Source of the DNA: Cesiribacter sp964504565
GTDB lineage: Bacteria > Bacteroidota > Bacteroidia > Cytophagales > Cyclobacteriaceae
DNA length: 64,000 bases
NCBI GenBank assembly: GCA_964504565.1
Contig: CAZDEY010000013.1
Location: 62,001 to 126,000 of the forward strand
Direction of reading: 5' to 3'
Part shown: positions 1-8,829 of the stretch, in pieces
How positions within the stretch are numbered: the first letter of the stretch is position 1
Layout: the number at the start of each line of letters is the position of its first letter
Made by a program: the position numbers and the translations under genes
Notes under the pieces: generated by a model
What the model saw: the letters and a program-made list of their open reading frames with translations, nothing else
Database searches by the model: none
What the model was told of the DNA's origin: nothing

Positions 1-1677
1 GTCGGCTGGTGTTGGCGTAGCAGGTTTAGCAGCGGGTACTTCTTGTATAGAATCTAAGCCTGATTTAAGCCGGTTAGCCGGTGAGTTTTGATTACGTGAC
101 TTATTCTCTGGTTGACTGTCTCCCTCGCTATTAGCATTTGCAGAAGTTTCTTTTTCTGGAGCCTTTACGTTAGGAGCCAGTACCTGAGCCTTAGTAGGCC
201 GTCGGCTATCTTGCCAGTTAAATCCGTCTAACTTCATTAGTGAGGCACTCATCTCGTGCGGCGGGTAAAAAACAGCATCGGGTTTTTGGTAGTAGGTTAT
301 GCCATGCACAGCACTTTGCCGAAATTCAATAAGCATATTGCCACAAGTAAGGCGGTTCATACCAACTAGCGTAGTATCGTTTTCTTCCTGCACGTAGTAT
401 ATACTTTCCCCGTTTCCGTTAACCGCTACTTCATTTATGGTTGAATCGTTAAAGAAAGCGGTTACCAACCTGCCTTTAAGCTGGTTATAATACCCTAAAG
501 AATCCTCACTCACTACAAAGCCATTGTTCATTAGTGTAAGCCTGTCCAGCTTATTGTTTCTAATCTGTACGCCGACTGTATCGCCGGTCATTTGGTTTTG
601 TTCGTTCCAGAGCACTGGTTCAGTATAAAGCAGCAACAGAGAATCAGCTACCTTATAGGCCATTGAGTCGGCCACACCCTGCAAATCGGTTTTGAAAATT
701 TTTACACTGTGGAAGGCTAAAAGGCGTTTATCTTCCTGGGTGGCCCCGTCAATACTTACCAGCGTATCGGCCGAAAGAAACAAGGTATCGTTCTGTACCG
801 GCTTGCGCATAACCGGATTGCCCCAGATATAAGTATAACCGGTAGTACGGTCGTAATACCCGTGTTCGCCGGTAATAATTACATCCTGGTTTTTGGCGGT
901 CATGGTCACGTTACCCTCAGCGGTAAACCGATTTCGGGGCTTATCGTAGCGTAACCGCCTTCCTTTTATGATATAATCTTTGTTTTCTACAAAACCCTGC
1001 AAAATGGCGGTATTTTCCGATTGGGTATTGTACACCAAGCCTTCTTCAGATTCGGTAATAGTACCATCGGTACGCACTATACGCATAGGTCCTACAAAGG
1101 TGGCCTGACCGCTAAGCGTATTATAGTAAAGGGTATCGGCGGTAATGGTAGCATCGGGCGTTTGCAACAGTACATCGCCAAAAAACGAAGCCTGGTTTCG
1201 GTTTTTATCGAAAATACCCTGGATACTATTCAGCGTATTCTCATCGTCAACCATTCGGCCCCCTTCGTAATAGCGACTGATACCGGTAAATTTATTGTAA
1301 TCCAGGTGGTCGGTATATAGGGTAGCTTTTCCGTCATTATACACTACATCATCAAACATACTGGCCGTGCCGGAATTACCATCGTAAACCAAGCGTTTAC
1401 TAACGATATTTACTGAATCGCCTTCCTTTACCCGGATACGGCCAAATGCTTCTGCCTGGTTTTCCTGCCGCCTGATAATAGCTGAATCGGCCCGGATAAC
1501 GGTATTTTCCTGGGTAATAACTACATTATCTATCAAGTAGGTAAACTGGGTGCCGTCAACGCGCTTACCCCGCTGAACTTCCGAGGTATACCGGAGCCTT
1601 TTCTGGGCCTGGCCCAAAAACGGTGCGCTGAGTAGAATTAAGAATAAGAGTGAGCGTAAAAGCTGACTGTACCGCAT
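1..1677 (-). CDS. OstA-like LPS-transport family protein (C-terminus cut by window edge)
   Basis: The open frame runs from ATG at 1677 to the window edge, giving 559 codons with no stop. The N-terminus (MRYSQLLRSLLFLILLSAP) is a clear signal peptide, so the protein is exported. The body is a long run of short beta-rich repeats such as YDGNSGTASMFDDVVYNDG and RLRYDKPRNRFTAEGNV, which is the pattern of the OstA/LptA-type beta-jellyroll used in lipopolysaccharide transport. The last visible part is rich in Ala, Pro, Ser and Asn and looks like a linker. In Bacteroidota such proteins are larger than E. coli LptA and take part in outer-membrane LPS handling; that role is inferred from the fold. It is divergent from tilS with a 49-bp gap. 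Confidence 0.8.
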   Translation of the reverse strand, partial: MRYSQLLRSLLFLILLSAPFLGQAQKRLRYTSEVQRGKRVDGTQFTYLIDNVVITQENTVIRADSAIIRRQENQAEAFGRIRVKEGDSVNIVSKRLVYDGNSGTASMFDDVVYNDGKATLYTDHLDYNKFTGISRYYEGGRMVDDENTLNSIQGIFDKNRNQASFFGDVLLQTPDATITADTLYYNTLSGQATFVGPMRIVRTDGTITESEEGLVYNTQSENTAILQGFVENKDYIIKGRRLRYDKPRNRFTAEGNVTMTAKNQDVIITGEHGYYDRTTGYTYIWGNPVMRKPVQNDTLFLSADTLVSIDGATQEDKRLLAFHSVKIFKTDLQGVADSMAYKVADSLLLLYTEPVLWNEQNQMTGDTVGVQIRNNKLDRLTLMNNGFVVSEDSLGYYNQLKGRLVTAFFNDSTINEVAVNGNGESIYYVQEENDTTLVGMNRLTCGNMLIEFRQSAVHGITYYQKPDAVFYPPHEMSASLMKLDGFNWQDSRRPTKAQVLAPNVKAPEKETSANANSEGDSQPENKSRNQNSPANRLKSGLDSIQEVPAAKPATPTPAD

Positions 1678-1696
1678 GCTTTTTTGTACCTTCGTG

Positions 1697-1704
1697 CAAA
1701 GGTA
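1697..1704 (-). promoter_or_regulatory. TAnnTTTG promoter element for the OstA-like gene
   Basis: On the minus strand this reads TACCTTTG, the Bacteroidota -7 consensus, about 20 bp before the start codon of the OstA-like gene. On the plus strand the adjacent TACCTTCG (1687-1694) could serve tilS, so the 49-bp gap holds back-to-back promoter elements. No convincing -33 element was identified. Confidence 0.5.
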
Positions 1705-1726
1705 ACGAAAAAACCCCTTCTCTCTT

Positions 1727-3064
1727 ATGCAAAGAGAATTTTTAGCGTACGTTAACGAGCATAACCTATTTACACGGCAGCACAAGCTAGCATTAGCCAT
1801 TAGCGGCGGGCTAGATTCGGTAGTTTTATTGCACCTGTTACTAAATTCGGATTTTAAGCCGGCTTTGGCTCACGTTAACTTTAAATTAAGAGGAGAAGAA
1901 AGCGATGGTGATGAAAAATTTGTAAAAAACCTGGCCGATAAATATAATCTGGATTTTTACACCACCGAATTAGCAGCCGAAGCTGAAGCCGAAAAAAAGG
2001 GCATTAGTATACAAATGGCCGCACGTAACTTGCGGTATACTTGGTTCAAAACTTTAGAGCAAACCGAAGGATTTGACCGTATATTACTAGCCCACCACGC
2101 CGGCGATTTAACCGAAACTATTTTACTGAATTTAAGCCGGGGCACTGGCTTAGCCGGACTTAAAGGAATGCCCGTTCAGCGCGATTGCTTTGTGCGGCCC
2201 CTGTTATTTGCCGATCGGGAAAAAATAAGGCAGTATGCACAAGAACACAATATAGAATGGCGAGAAGATAGCAGTAATAATTCAACCAAATACCGGAGAA
2301 ATTTTGTTCGTCACCAGATAGTACCTTCTCTAAAAGAAAAACTGAACCCCCAGTTAGATGATGTAGTACAGGTTGCCGCTGAACAGGCTGCCGCTGCTGA
2401 ACGAGTTGTATTACATCAGATTAAAACTACCTTCGGGCTGGTTAAGGAAAGTGGCGAAGTAATTAAAATTGATCTGCCCCTACTCCAAAGCTTGCCCGAG
2501 CCAACGCTAAGCTTATACTACCTGCTTAAAAATTACAGCTTTAGCTGGCAGCAGGTTAAAGCAATCACTAGCTTACTCAATTCAGAAGCTACCAAAACCG
2601 GCAAATTATTCCTTAGCAGTACTCATCAGGCTTTAATTAACCGTTCTAACTTACTAGTTGAACCTCTTGATAATGGTTATTTTAGTGAGGGGATGAAGCT
2701 TTTAACTACCGAGTTAACTCAGGCGGGCCCCTTTATCTGGAACTTTAAGAAGTATACCTGTTCTGACTACGCTATAAAGAATGACCCTAAAGTTGCCGCC
2801 CTGGACGCCAATCTGGTACCGGAACCTCTAACAGTTCGACCTTGGCAGGAAGGTGACAGGTTTGTTCCACTAGGAATGAAAGGTTCAAAAAAAATAAGTG
2901 ATTTTATGATTGACCGGAAAATTCCGCTAAACTTGAAATCGCGAGTTTGGGTAGCCTGCGCGGGCAAGCATATTATTTGGGTGGCCGGCCACCGCATTGA
3001 CAATCGGTATAAAGTTACGCCCAATACCAAAACCGTGCTGGAACTAAGCATTACACCGCTATGA
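1727..3064 (+). CDS. tilS: tRNA(Ile)-lysidine synthase TilS
   Basis: This enzyme converts the wobble C of tRNA-Ile(CAU) to lysidine using ATP and lysine, which makes the tRNA read AUA as isoleucine. The N-terminal PP-loop SGGLDS is at residues 26-31 and is followed by the N-type ATP pyrophosphatase domain with LAHHAGD near residue 125. The C-terminal TilS domain is recognisable from VRPWQEGDRFVPLGMKG around residue 365. Its length of 445 residues is normal. The start ATG follows an A-rich stretch. The stop overlaps the next ATG (ATGA), so the two genes are probably cotranscribed. A tRNA with a CAT anticodon that fits an Ile2 tRNA lies at 49188 in this window. Confidence 0.95.
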   Translation: MQREFLAYVNEHNLFTRQHKLALAISGGLDSVVLLHLLLNSDFKPALAHVNFKLRGEESDGDEKFVKNLADKYNLDFYTTELAAEAEAEKKGISIQMAARNLRYTWFKTLEQTEGFDRILLAHHAGDLTETILLNLSRGTGLAGLKGMPVQRDCFVRPLLFADREKIRQYAQEHNIEWREDSSNNSTKYRRNFVRHQIVPSLKEKLNPQLDDVVQVAAEQAAAAERVVLHQIKTTFGLVKESGEVIKIDLPLLQSLPEPTLSLYYLLKNYSFSWQQVKAITSLLNSEATKTGKLFLSSTHQALINRSNLLVEPLDNGYFSEGMKLLTTELTQAGPFIWNFKKYTCSDYAIKNDPKVAALDANLVPEPLTVRPWQEGDRFVPLGMKGSKKISDFMIDRKIPLNLKSRVWVACAGKHIIWVAGHRIDNRYKVTPNTKTVLELSITPL

Positions 3065-3588
3065 TTAATCCGTTTAAAAGGTCGTATACTGCCGAAGAAA
3101 GTGCCCTGTTTAAGTACATGGCCGAAATTAAACTATTTGAGCGGTTAACCTACGATGAGCTGGCCAACTTTACGCCCTATATGTTCCTGAGAACCTACGG
3201 ACAGGATGAAGCGGTATTCTTCCGGAACGATCCCAGCCAGGCGCTGTATTTAATTAGAAGCGGAACCGTTACTCTTAATATTGAAATGAGTGAAAAATTT
3301 GAGGTGCTTTCTACTATGGGCCGCGGCCAGGCCTTTGGCGATAACGCCCTGCTGGAAAATACGCGCCGCATATACACCTCTATTGTAACCAGTGAGCGGG
3401 CCGAGATATACGTACTGCCGCAGGTTAATTTATTCGATGTTTTTGAGAACCACCCCAATATAAAAGCCGAAATGATGAACTCGCTGGCCGAACTATATAA
3501 CGGCTATACGGTTAACCTCTTCAAAGCCTACCGTTCATCGTTCGGATTCTTCGATTTAGGGCAGGCTTACCTGAATACGGAAAGTTGA
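3061..3588 (+). CDS. cyclic nucleotide-binding domain protein
   Basis: A 175-residue protein made almost entirely of one cNMP-binding beta-barrel (about residues 20-145). Visible are the glycine turns and the phosphate-binding-cassette-like segment GRGQAFGDNALLENTRRIYTS. There is no DNA-binding helix-turn-helix after the barrel; the tail (YNGYTVNLFKAYRSSFGFFD) is short, so it is not a Crp-type regulator. It overlaps tilS by 4 bp, which suggests translational coupling. The ligand and partner are unknown. Stand-alone cNMP domains of this size are common in Bacteroidota. The fold assignment is firm and the function open. Confidence 0.85.
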   Translation: MINPFKRSYTAEESALFKYMAEIKLFERLTYDELANFTPYMFLRTYGQDEAVFFRNDPSQALYLIRSGTVTLNIEMSEKFEVLSTMGRGQAFGDNALLENTRRIYTSIVTSERAEIYVLPQVNLFDVFENHPNIKAEMMNSLAELYNGYTVNLFKAYRSSFGFFDLGQAYLNTES

Positions 3589-3630
3589 ATTCAGCCACTG
3601 TAGGGCTTTGCGCACAGTTGGATTTTAGCT

Positions 3631-3638
3631 TACCTTCG
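3631..3638 (+). promoter_or_regulatory. TAnnTTTG-like promoter element for mdh
   Basis: TACCTTCG lies 42 bp before the mdh start codon and matches the Bacteroidota -7 element at five of six conserved positions. It sits in the 91-bp gap after the cyclic nucleotide-binding gene. Confidence 0.35.
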
Positions 3639-3679
3639 GGTCGAAATAAAATTTTCAATAAAACAATTAATTTTTAGCT

Positions 3680-4615
3680 ATGAAAGTAACGGTTGTAGGT
3701 GCCGGTAATGTAGGCGCCACCTGTGCCGACGTACTGGCCTACCGCGAAATTGCCAATGAGGTAGTTCTGGTGGATATTAAAGAAGGTTTAAGCGAGGGCA
3801 AAGCTCTTGATATATGGCAGAAAGCCCCTATAAACCTTTACGATACCCGCACCACCGGATCAACCAACGACTATAGCAAAACTGCCGGCTCGGATGTAGT
3901 AGTGATAACCAGCGGCCTTCCCCGCAAACCCGGCATGACCCGCGACGACCTTATAGAAACCAATGCCGGCATTGTAAAAACTGTAACCGAGCAAATTATT
4001 CAGCATTCTCCGGAGGCCATTATCATTGTGGTTTCTAATCCGCTGGATGTTATGACCTACCAGGCCCACCTGACCAGCAAACTGCCGCGCACTAAAGTTA
4101 TGGGTATGGCCGGTATTTTAGATACTGCCCGCTACCGTGCCTTTTTAGCCAGCGAACTTATGGTATCGCCAAAAGATATTCAGGCTATGCTCCTGGGCGG
4201 CCACGGTGATACTATGGTTCCGCTACCGCGCTATACTACTGTGGGCGGCATACCGGTAACTGAGCTTATTGATAAAACCAAGCTGGATGCTATTATTGAG
4301 CGCACCAAGTTTGGCGGAGGCGAATTGGTTAAGCTTATGGGTACATCGGCCTGGTACGCACCGGGTTCTGCCGCCGCCCAAATGGTTGAGGCAATTGTAC
4401 GCGACCAACGCCGCATTTTCCCGGTTTGTATTAAGCTGGAAGGGGAATACGGTATAGATGGCACTTACTTAGGTGTACCGGTTATTCTTGGTAAGAATGG
4501 CGTTGAAAAGGTTATTGAACTACAGCTGAACGATGACGAAATGGCTTTAATGAACACCAGCAATCAGCACGTACGCGAAGTTATGGATGTTTTAGAGCGT
4601 ATGAACAATAAATAA
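3680..4615 (+). CDS. mdh: malate dehydrogenase (LDH-like type)
   Basis: NAD-dependent interconversion of malate and oxaloacetate in the TCA cycle. The N-terminal Rossmann motif GAGNVGATCADVLA starts at residue 7, and an Asp (VVLVDIKEG) at the end of beta-2 selects NAD. The mobile-loop arginines appear in GLPRKPGMTRDDL, as expected for malate rather than lactate specificity. The catalytic histidine is in LLGGHGDTMVPLPR. At 311 residues it has the standard length of the homotetrameric LDH-like MDH found in Bacteroidota. It has its own upstream gap with a promoter-like element and ends at a strong terminator, so it is probably a single-gene unit. Confidence 0.97.
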   Translation: MKVTVVGAGNVGATCADVLAYREIANEVVLVDIKEGLSEGKALDIWQKAPINLYDTRTTGSTNDYSKTAGSDVVVITSGLPRKPGMTRDDLIETNAGIVKTVTEQIIQHSPEAIIIVVSNPLDVMTYQAHLTSKLPRTKVMGMAGILDTARYRAFLASELMVSPKDIQAMLLGGHGDTMVPLPRYTTVGGIPVTELIDKTKLDAIIERTKFGGGELVKLMGTSAWYAPGSAAAQMVEAIVRDQRRIFPVCIKLEGEYGIDGTYLGVPVILGKNGVEKVIELQLNDDEMALMNTSNQHVREVMDVLERMNNK

Positions 4616-4638
4616 TTTTTTCAAATCAGTTAATACTG

Positions 4639-4673
4639 AAGCCCTGAAGGTAATGCCTCAGGGCTTATTTTTT
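4639..4673 (+). terminator. rho-independent terminator after mdh
   Basis: A 9-bp stem (4639-4647 with 4658-4666, AAGCCCTGA/TCAGGGCTT) with a 10-nt loop is followed by TATTTTTT. It lies 24 bp after the mdh stop. Confidence 0.9.
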
Positions 4674-4822
4674 GCTCATTTTATAATGTAAAATAGATAG
4701 AATAGAATATTTCGGAAGTAATTCAATCTTTACTTTAATATTACATTTCTTAAAGGGTATCCGGTGCAAGGTTTATATTTATTACTTATTGCGCTCAAAT
4801 TCAGAGAATAGGAAGGATAAAT

Positions 4823-6817
4823 ATGGATACTGCTAAACCAAAATTCAGGTCACTAAAAGCAAAAATAGGCTGGACTTTAGGCTTAATTATGTTTTTAACC
4901 GCCGGCATTTTAATAATCTTTACTTCCTTAACTGCCCGGCAAGAAGCCGTTAAAACCGCCCGGGAAAATGCCCTGGCTAACGCCAAAGAATACGGCAACC
5001 TAATTAGCAAAGATATTGAACGGGCAGTAAACGCTTCTTTAACCCTGGCCGAAACCTTTTCAGCAGTAAAAGCCAATCAAAACTCGCTAAAAATAACCCG
5101 CCGGGAAGCCAACAACATATTGAGTGAGGTACTACTTTCCGACCCGGCCTACTTTGGAGTTAGCATGGCTTGGGAACCCAACGCATTCGATCAGTTAGAT
5201 ACTGCCTACGTTTCGGCTGATAGCATGCATGATGTTAGTGGGCGGTATATTCCGTACCTATTTAAATCTAAAGGCAAGCTAATTGGCGAAACCACCGCCG
5301 GCTACGATAAAGGTACATTTTACACCGTGCCGCGCGACTCGCGCCGAGAATTTATTATGGACCCCCAAAGCTGGACTATTGGGGGCGAAAGCATTACACT
5401 GACGACCATTAGCGTACCTATTTTGTACAATGGGGAATTTTTAGGCATTGTTGGTTTAGACATTCTTACTGCCTGGATGCAAAACGTAGTAAAAGAAAAT
5501 CTTTTGTACGATGGCCGGGCCCAGATTTCAGTAATAAGCAATAATGGTACGTTTGCTGCCACTACCCTATCCGATACCTTAGTAGGCAAAAAATTAGATA
5601 AAATATTTCCGGAACGAGCCAGCCAGTTTGAAGCCTTAACCAGTGGCCTGGACGGGGAAGTTATTGACAATGATAATTTAAGGGTATTTGCCCCTATGTA
5701 CCTCGGCAAAACCGATACCCCTTGGCAAATCAGCATTACCGTACCGAAAGAGGTTATTTACGCCGATGCTAACCAGCAGATGCGAAATATGATAATTATT
5801 AGCCTGGCATTACTGGCTTTGGGCCTGGGGGGTATTCTGTGGTTTATTCAGAAGTTGGTAAAACCACTTACCCATATGGTAAAAATTACCCACAAAATGA
5901 GTACCGGACAATTAGACGAGGAGCGTATATATTCGAAAAATGATGAGATAGGCTTGATGAGCGAGGCATTAACCCGGCTTAGAACCGGCTTGAAGCAAAC
6001 CTCGGAGTTTGCTTACGAAATAGGTAAAGGGAACCTGAATGCTGAATTTAAAGCCTTAAGTGAGGATGACACCTTAGGCAACTCGCTCTTGGGCATGCGT
6101 AATAGTCTTAAAGAAGTAGCCGAAGAGGACAAAAAACGCGCTTGGGTAACCGAAGGCTTGGCTAATTTTGGGGAACTGCTCCGCAACAATTCCCAGAACG
6201 TAGAAGAGCTTAGCCGACTGGTATTAGCGAGGCTGGTAAATTACCTGGAGGTTAACCAAGGGTGTATCTATTTACTTAAGAAAGAAGAAGACGGCCAAGC
6301 CTACCTCGAACTGGCTTCCACCTACGCCTGGAACAAGCAAAAATTTATGGAAGACAGATTAGCCGTTGGTGAAGGCCTAGCCGGTCAGGCTGTGCAGGAA
6401 CGTAGCACCCTATACTTTACCGATGTCCCGGAAAACCACGTACAGATTACCAGTGGCCTTGGCAATGCTAACCCTACCGCTATACTAATTGTACCGCTAA
6501 TGGTGAATGAAGAGCTGGTTGGGGTAGTTGAATTAGCCGCATTTAAAGAAGTTCCTGACTACCGTATTAAGTTTGTGGAGAAGGTTGGAGAAAGTATAGC
6601 CGCCACGCTAATCAATACCCGCAACAACCAAATGACGCGGGAGCTCCTGGAAGAATCGCAGCAGATAACTGAAGAAAAGCGCGCTACCGAAGAAGAACTG
6701 ATGCAGAACCAAGAAGAGCTACAGGCTACAACCGAAGAAATGCAGCGGACAATTGAGGAACTTCGTAAAGAAAACCAGCAACTACGCCGCGGCATGCTGC
6801 AGGAAAGTGATAGCTAA
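4823..6817 (+). CDS. membrane sensor with Cache, HAMP, GAF and coiled coil
   Basis: 664 residues. A membrane helix at about 16-37 and a second at about 325-345 enclose a roughly 290-residue extracytoplasmic region with double-Cache features (PQSWTIGGESITLTTISVPI and GIVGLDILTAWMQ). A HAMP linker follows at about 345-400, then a GAF domain at about 435-600 (QGCIYLL, VGEGLAGQAV, ILIVPLMVNEELVGVVELA). A Glu/Gln-rich coiled coil forms the last 60 residues. No histidine kinase, cyclase or methyl-accepting output domain is present, so it must act through a partner protein, perhaps by coiled-coil contact. It is a single-gene unit between two terminators. Chemotaxis or kinase roles would be guesses. 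Confidence 0.85.
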   Translation: MDTAKPKFRSLKAKIGWTLGLIMFLTAGILIIFTSLTARQEAVKTARENALANAKEYGNLISKDIERAVNASLTLAETFSAVKANQNSLKITRREANNILSEVLLSDPAYFGVSMAWEPNAFDQLDTAYVSADSMHDVSGRYIPYLFKSKGKLIGETTAGYDKGTFYTVPRDSRREFIMDPQSWTIGGESITLTTISVPILYNGEFLGIVGLDILTAWMQNVVKENLLYDGRAQISVISNNGTFAATTLSDTLVGKKLDKIFPERASQFEALTSGLDGEVIDNDNLRVFAPMYLGKTDTPWQISITVPKEVIYADANQQMRNMIIISLALLALGLGGILWFIQKLVKPLTHMVKITHKMSTGQLDEERIYSKNDEIGLMSEALTRLRTGLKQTSEFAYEIGKGNLNAEFKALSEDDTLGNSLLGMRNSLKEVAEEDKKRAWVTEGLANFGELLRNNSQNVEELSRLVLARLVNYLEVNQGCIYLLKKEEDGQAYLELASTYAWNKQKFMEDRLAVGEGLAGQAVQERSTLYFTDVPENHVQITSGLGNANPTAILIVPLMVNEELVGVVELAAFKEVPDYRIKFVEKVGESIAATLINTRNNQMTRELLEESQQITEEKRATEEELMQNQEELQATTEEMQRTIEELRKENQQLRRGMLQESDS

Positions 6818-6845
6818 GATTTTAGATAGTATTTAAATTACAAAA

Positions 6846-6878
6846 AGCCTGCTAGGTTGAATTCTGGCAGGCTCTTTT
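6846..6878. terminator. bidirectional terminator between convergent genes
   Basis: AGCCTGC (6846-6852) pairs with GCAGGCT (6867-6873). It is preceded by an A-run and followed by CTTTT, so it can serve both the sensor gene on the plus strand and the permease gene ending at 6907 on the minus strand. Confidence 0.75.
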
Positions 6879-6906
6879 CGGTATAAAACACTAATATCAC
6901 GATAAT

Positions 6907-8700
6907 TTACAAACCGTAAAGATAAGGAACCAGCGCACTGACCAGCATCCAGAATAGTAGGTTTAATCCTAGCCCAACCTTAAAAAAATCCGAAAATTTG
7001 TATTGGCCGGCGCTGTACACCATTGTGTTCGTCTGGTAGCCAACCGGTGTCATAAACGAGGCCGAAGCTGCAAAGGTCACAATCAGCAAAAACGGCAGTG
7101 GGCTCACGCCCAAATTTTGAGCTGTAGCAATGGCAATAGGCGCTACCAAAGCCGCAGTGGCATTATTGCTCATAACCTCGGTAAGCAAAGAGGTTACCAA
7201 ATACAAGCCGGAGCCAATTGCCGGAGCCCCCCAACCGCCCAGAAGGCTAACTAATGTTTGTCCAATCTGATCGTCCAGCCCACTATTTTTCATGGCAGTA
7301 CCTAAACTTAAAGCTCCGGCCAGTAAGAATACCACCTTCCAGCTAATGGCTTCGTAGGCTTCTTTCATTGAAAGGCACCGGAGCAGAACCAGCAGAACCG
7401 TACCGCCAATGGCCCCCATCATTATCGGTACAATTTCCAGCGTAGCCAACGCTACTATGGCCGAAATAACCGCTACTACCGTCCAAAATGTTTTCTTATC
7501 AAAATCAATAAGTGAATCTTCACTTAATAATATAAACGGGCTTTCCTGCTCATTTTCCTGCTTTTTAAGCTCCTTAACAAAGTGGCTTTTAACCTCAGCC
7601 AATATTACGTCACCGGCCCGTAATGGGGTGTTGTAAAGTTGGCTGTGCCTGATTTCCTGCCGGTGCCGTATTGCTAACGGAATAGCGCGAAACCGGCGCC
7701 TAAAATCCAAGTTGCGCAGGGTGCGGCCCTCAAACTCCGAATTAGCCGTTACCACCATTTCTACCATGGTTGACTGCGTACCTTTGAGATCATCTCCGGC
7801 TAAGCGTACCGATTTCTCCCCGGCAATTTTTACGCGGTCTTTCAGGCTCTTAATTTTATCGGCATCGCAGCGCACCTTCAGTATATCTCCTGCCTGAAGT
7901 AAAAAATCGCCAGCGGGCAAAGTATAGGTATTTTGCCTCCGCTTTACCTCAATTATATCCATTTCCAACTCCTTTACCAGGTTAGAATGCATAATTTTTT
8001 GGTTAACGTAGGAGCTATCCGGCAGTAATTCTAGTTCCGTCAGGTAATCCCGTACTCCAAATTTCTGCCCTAAATCGCCCTCGGCACGCCGGTCGGGTAA
8101 TATGTTTATTCCGAAAAATATCATATAGCTTATGCCGGCAAGTAACAGAACCAAGCCTACAGGAGCTAATACAAACATGGTAAAGCCTTCTATTCCGGCC
8201 TGCTGGGCAATTCCGCTTACTAAAATATTGGTAGACGTGCCGATAAGCGTGCAGGTGCCGCCCAAAATTGAGGCGTAGGAAAGTGGAATAAGTAATTTCG
8301 ATGCTGATATTCCGGAAACCTGAGCTAGCTGTATGACCACCGGAATGAATACTGCCACTACCGGGGTATTATTTATAAAAGCCGAAATTGCCGCTACCAG
8401 TACCATCATAAGGGCAATACCTAATCGGGTATTTTTCCGGAACAGGTTACTTAGCTGAATTGCCAGCACCTGAAGTGCTCCGGTTTTTAACAAGGCGGCA
8501 CTCAGTATAAACATAAAGGCAACGGTAAGCGTAGCCGGGTTACTAAAGCCTGCCACCCCTTCCTCCGGTGATATAATGCCGAAGGTTACCAGGCAAACCA
8601 TAATTAACAGGGCTACAATATCGACCGAAAGCCATTCGGTGGCAAAAAGTACTACCGCAACAGCAATTACCCCTAACGTTATATAAGCATCAATCCCCAT
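6907..8700 (-). CDS. SLC13-type anion permease with two TrkA-C domains
   Basis: 597 residues from ATG at 8700. An in-frame TTG nine bases upstream is less likely. Hydrophobic segments fill residues 1-190 and 395-597. Between them are two copies of a TrkA-C/RCK_C fold (around ELELLPDSSYVNQKIMHSNL and EMVVTANSEFEGRTLRNL), the layout of bacterial DASS-family carriers. Signature motifs include the hairpin segments FINNTPVVAVFIPV and EVMSNNATAALVAPI. Members move sulfate, dicarboxylates or other anions with sodium, and the substrate cannot be read from sequence. The gene stands alone between terminators. Confidence 0.87.
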   Translation of the reverse strand: MGIDAYITLGVIAVAVVLFATEWLSVDIVALLIMVCLVTFGIISPEEGVAGFSNPATLTVAFMFILSAALLKTGALQVLAIQLSNLFRKNTRLGIALMMVLVAAISAFINNTPVVAVFIPVVIQLAQVSGISASKLLIPLSYASILGGTCTLIGTSTNILVSGIAQQAGIEGFTMFVLAPVGLVLLLAGISYMIFFGINILPDRRAEGDLGQKFGVRDYLTELELLPDSSYVNQKIMHSNLVKELEMDIIEVKRRQNTYTLPAGDFLLQAGDILKVRCDADKIKSLKDRVKIAGEKSVRLAGDDLKGTQSTMVEMVVTANSEFEGRTLRNLDFRRRFRAIPLAIRHRQEIRHSQLYNTPLRAGDVILAEVKSHFVKELKKQENEQESPFILLSEDSLIDFDKKTFWTVVAVISAIVALATLEIVPIMMGAIGGTVLLVLLRCLSMKEAYEAISWKVVFLLAGALSLGTAMKNSGLDDQIGQTLVSLLGGWGAPAIGSGLYLVTSLLTEVMSNNATAALVAPIAIATAQNLGVSPLPFLLIVTFAASASFMTPVGYQTNTMVYSAGQYKFSDFFKVGLGLNLLFWMLVSALVPYLYGL

Positions 8701-8784
8701 GATCGGCAAAAATATAGATATCTGTTCTAATTCCAGAAATTAGCCCGTATTTAGTTGTTGGGGCTAAATCGTACTTCACAAAAA

Positions 8785-8813
8785 AAAAGGCTATCTGATG
8801 ATAGCCTTTTTTT
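8785..8813 (-). terminator. terminator of the peptide-binding lipoprotein gene
   Basis: AGGCTATC (8788-8795) pairs with GATAGCCT (8800-8807) around a 4-nt loop, flanked by A-runs and T-runs on both sides. It lies just beyond the stop codon of the minus-strand gene 8830-10512. Confidence 0.9.
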
Positions 8814-8829
8814 GAAAATTTATTTTTAC

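Noticed and set aside
1021..1320. Plus-strand open frame of 99 codons
   Set aside because: It is opposite the OstA-like gene, whose frame is continuous with a signal peptide and repeats; no family features.
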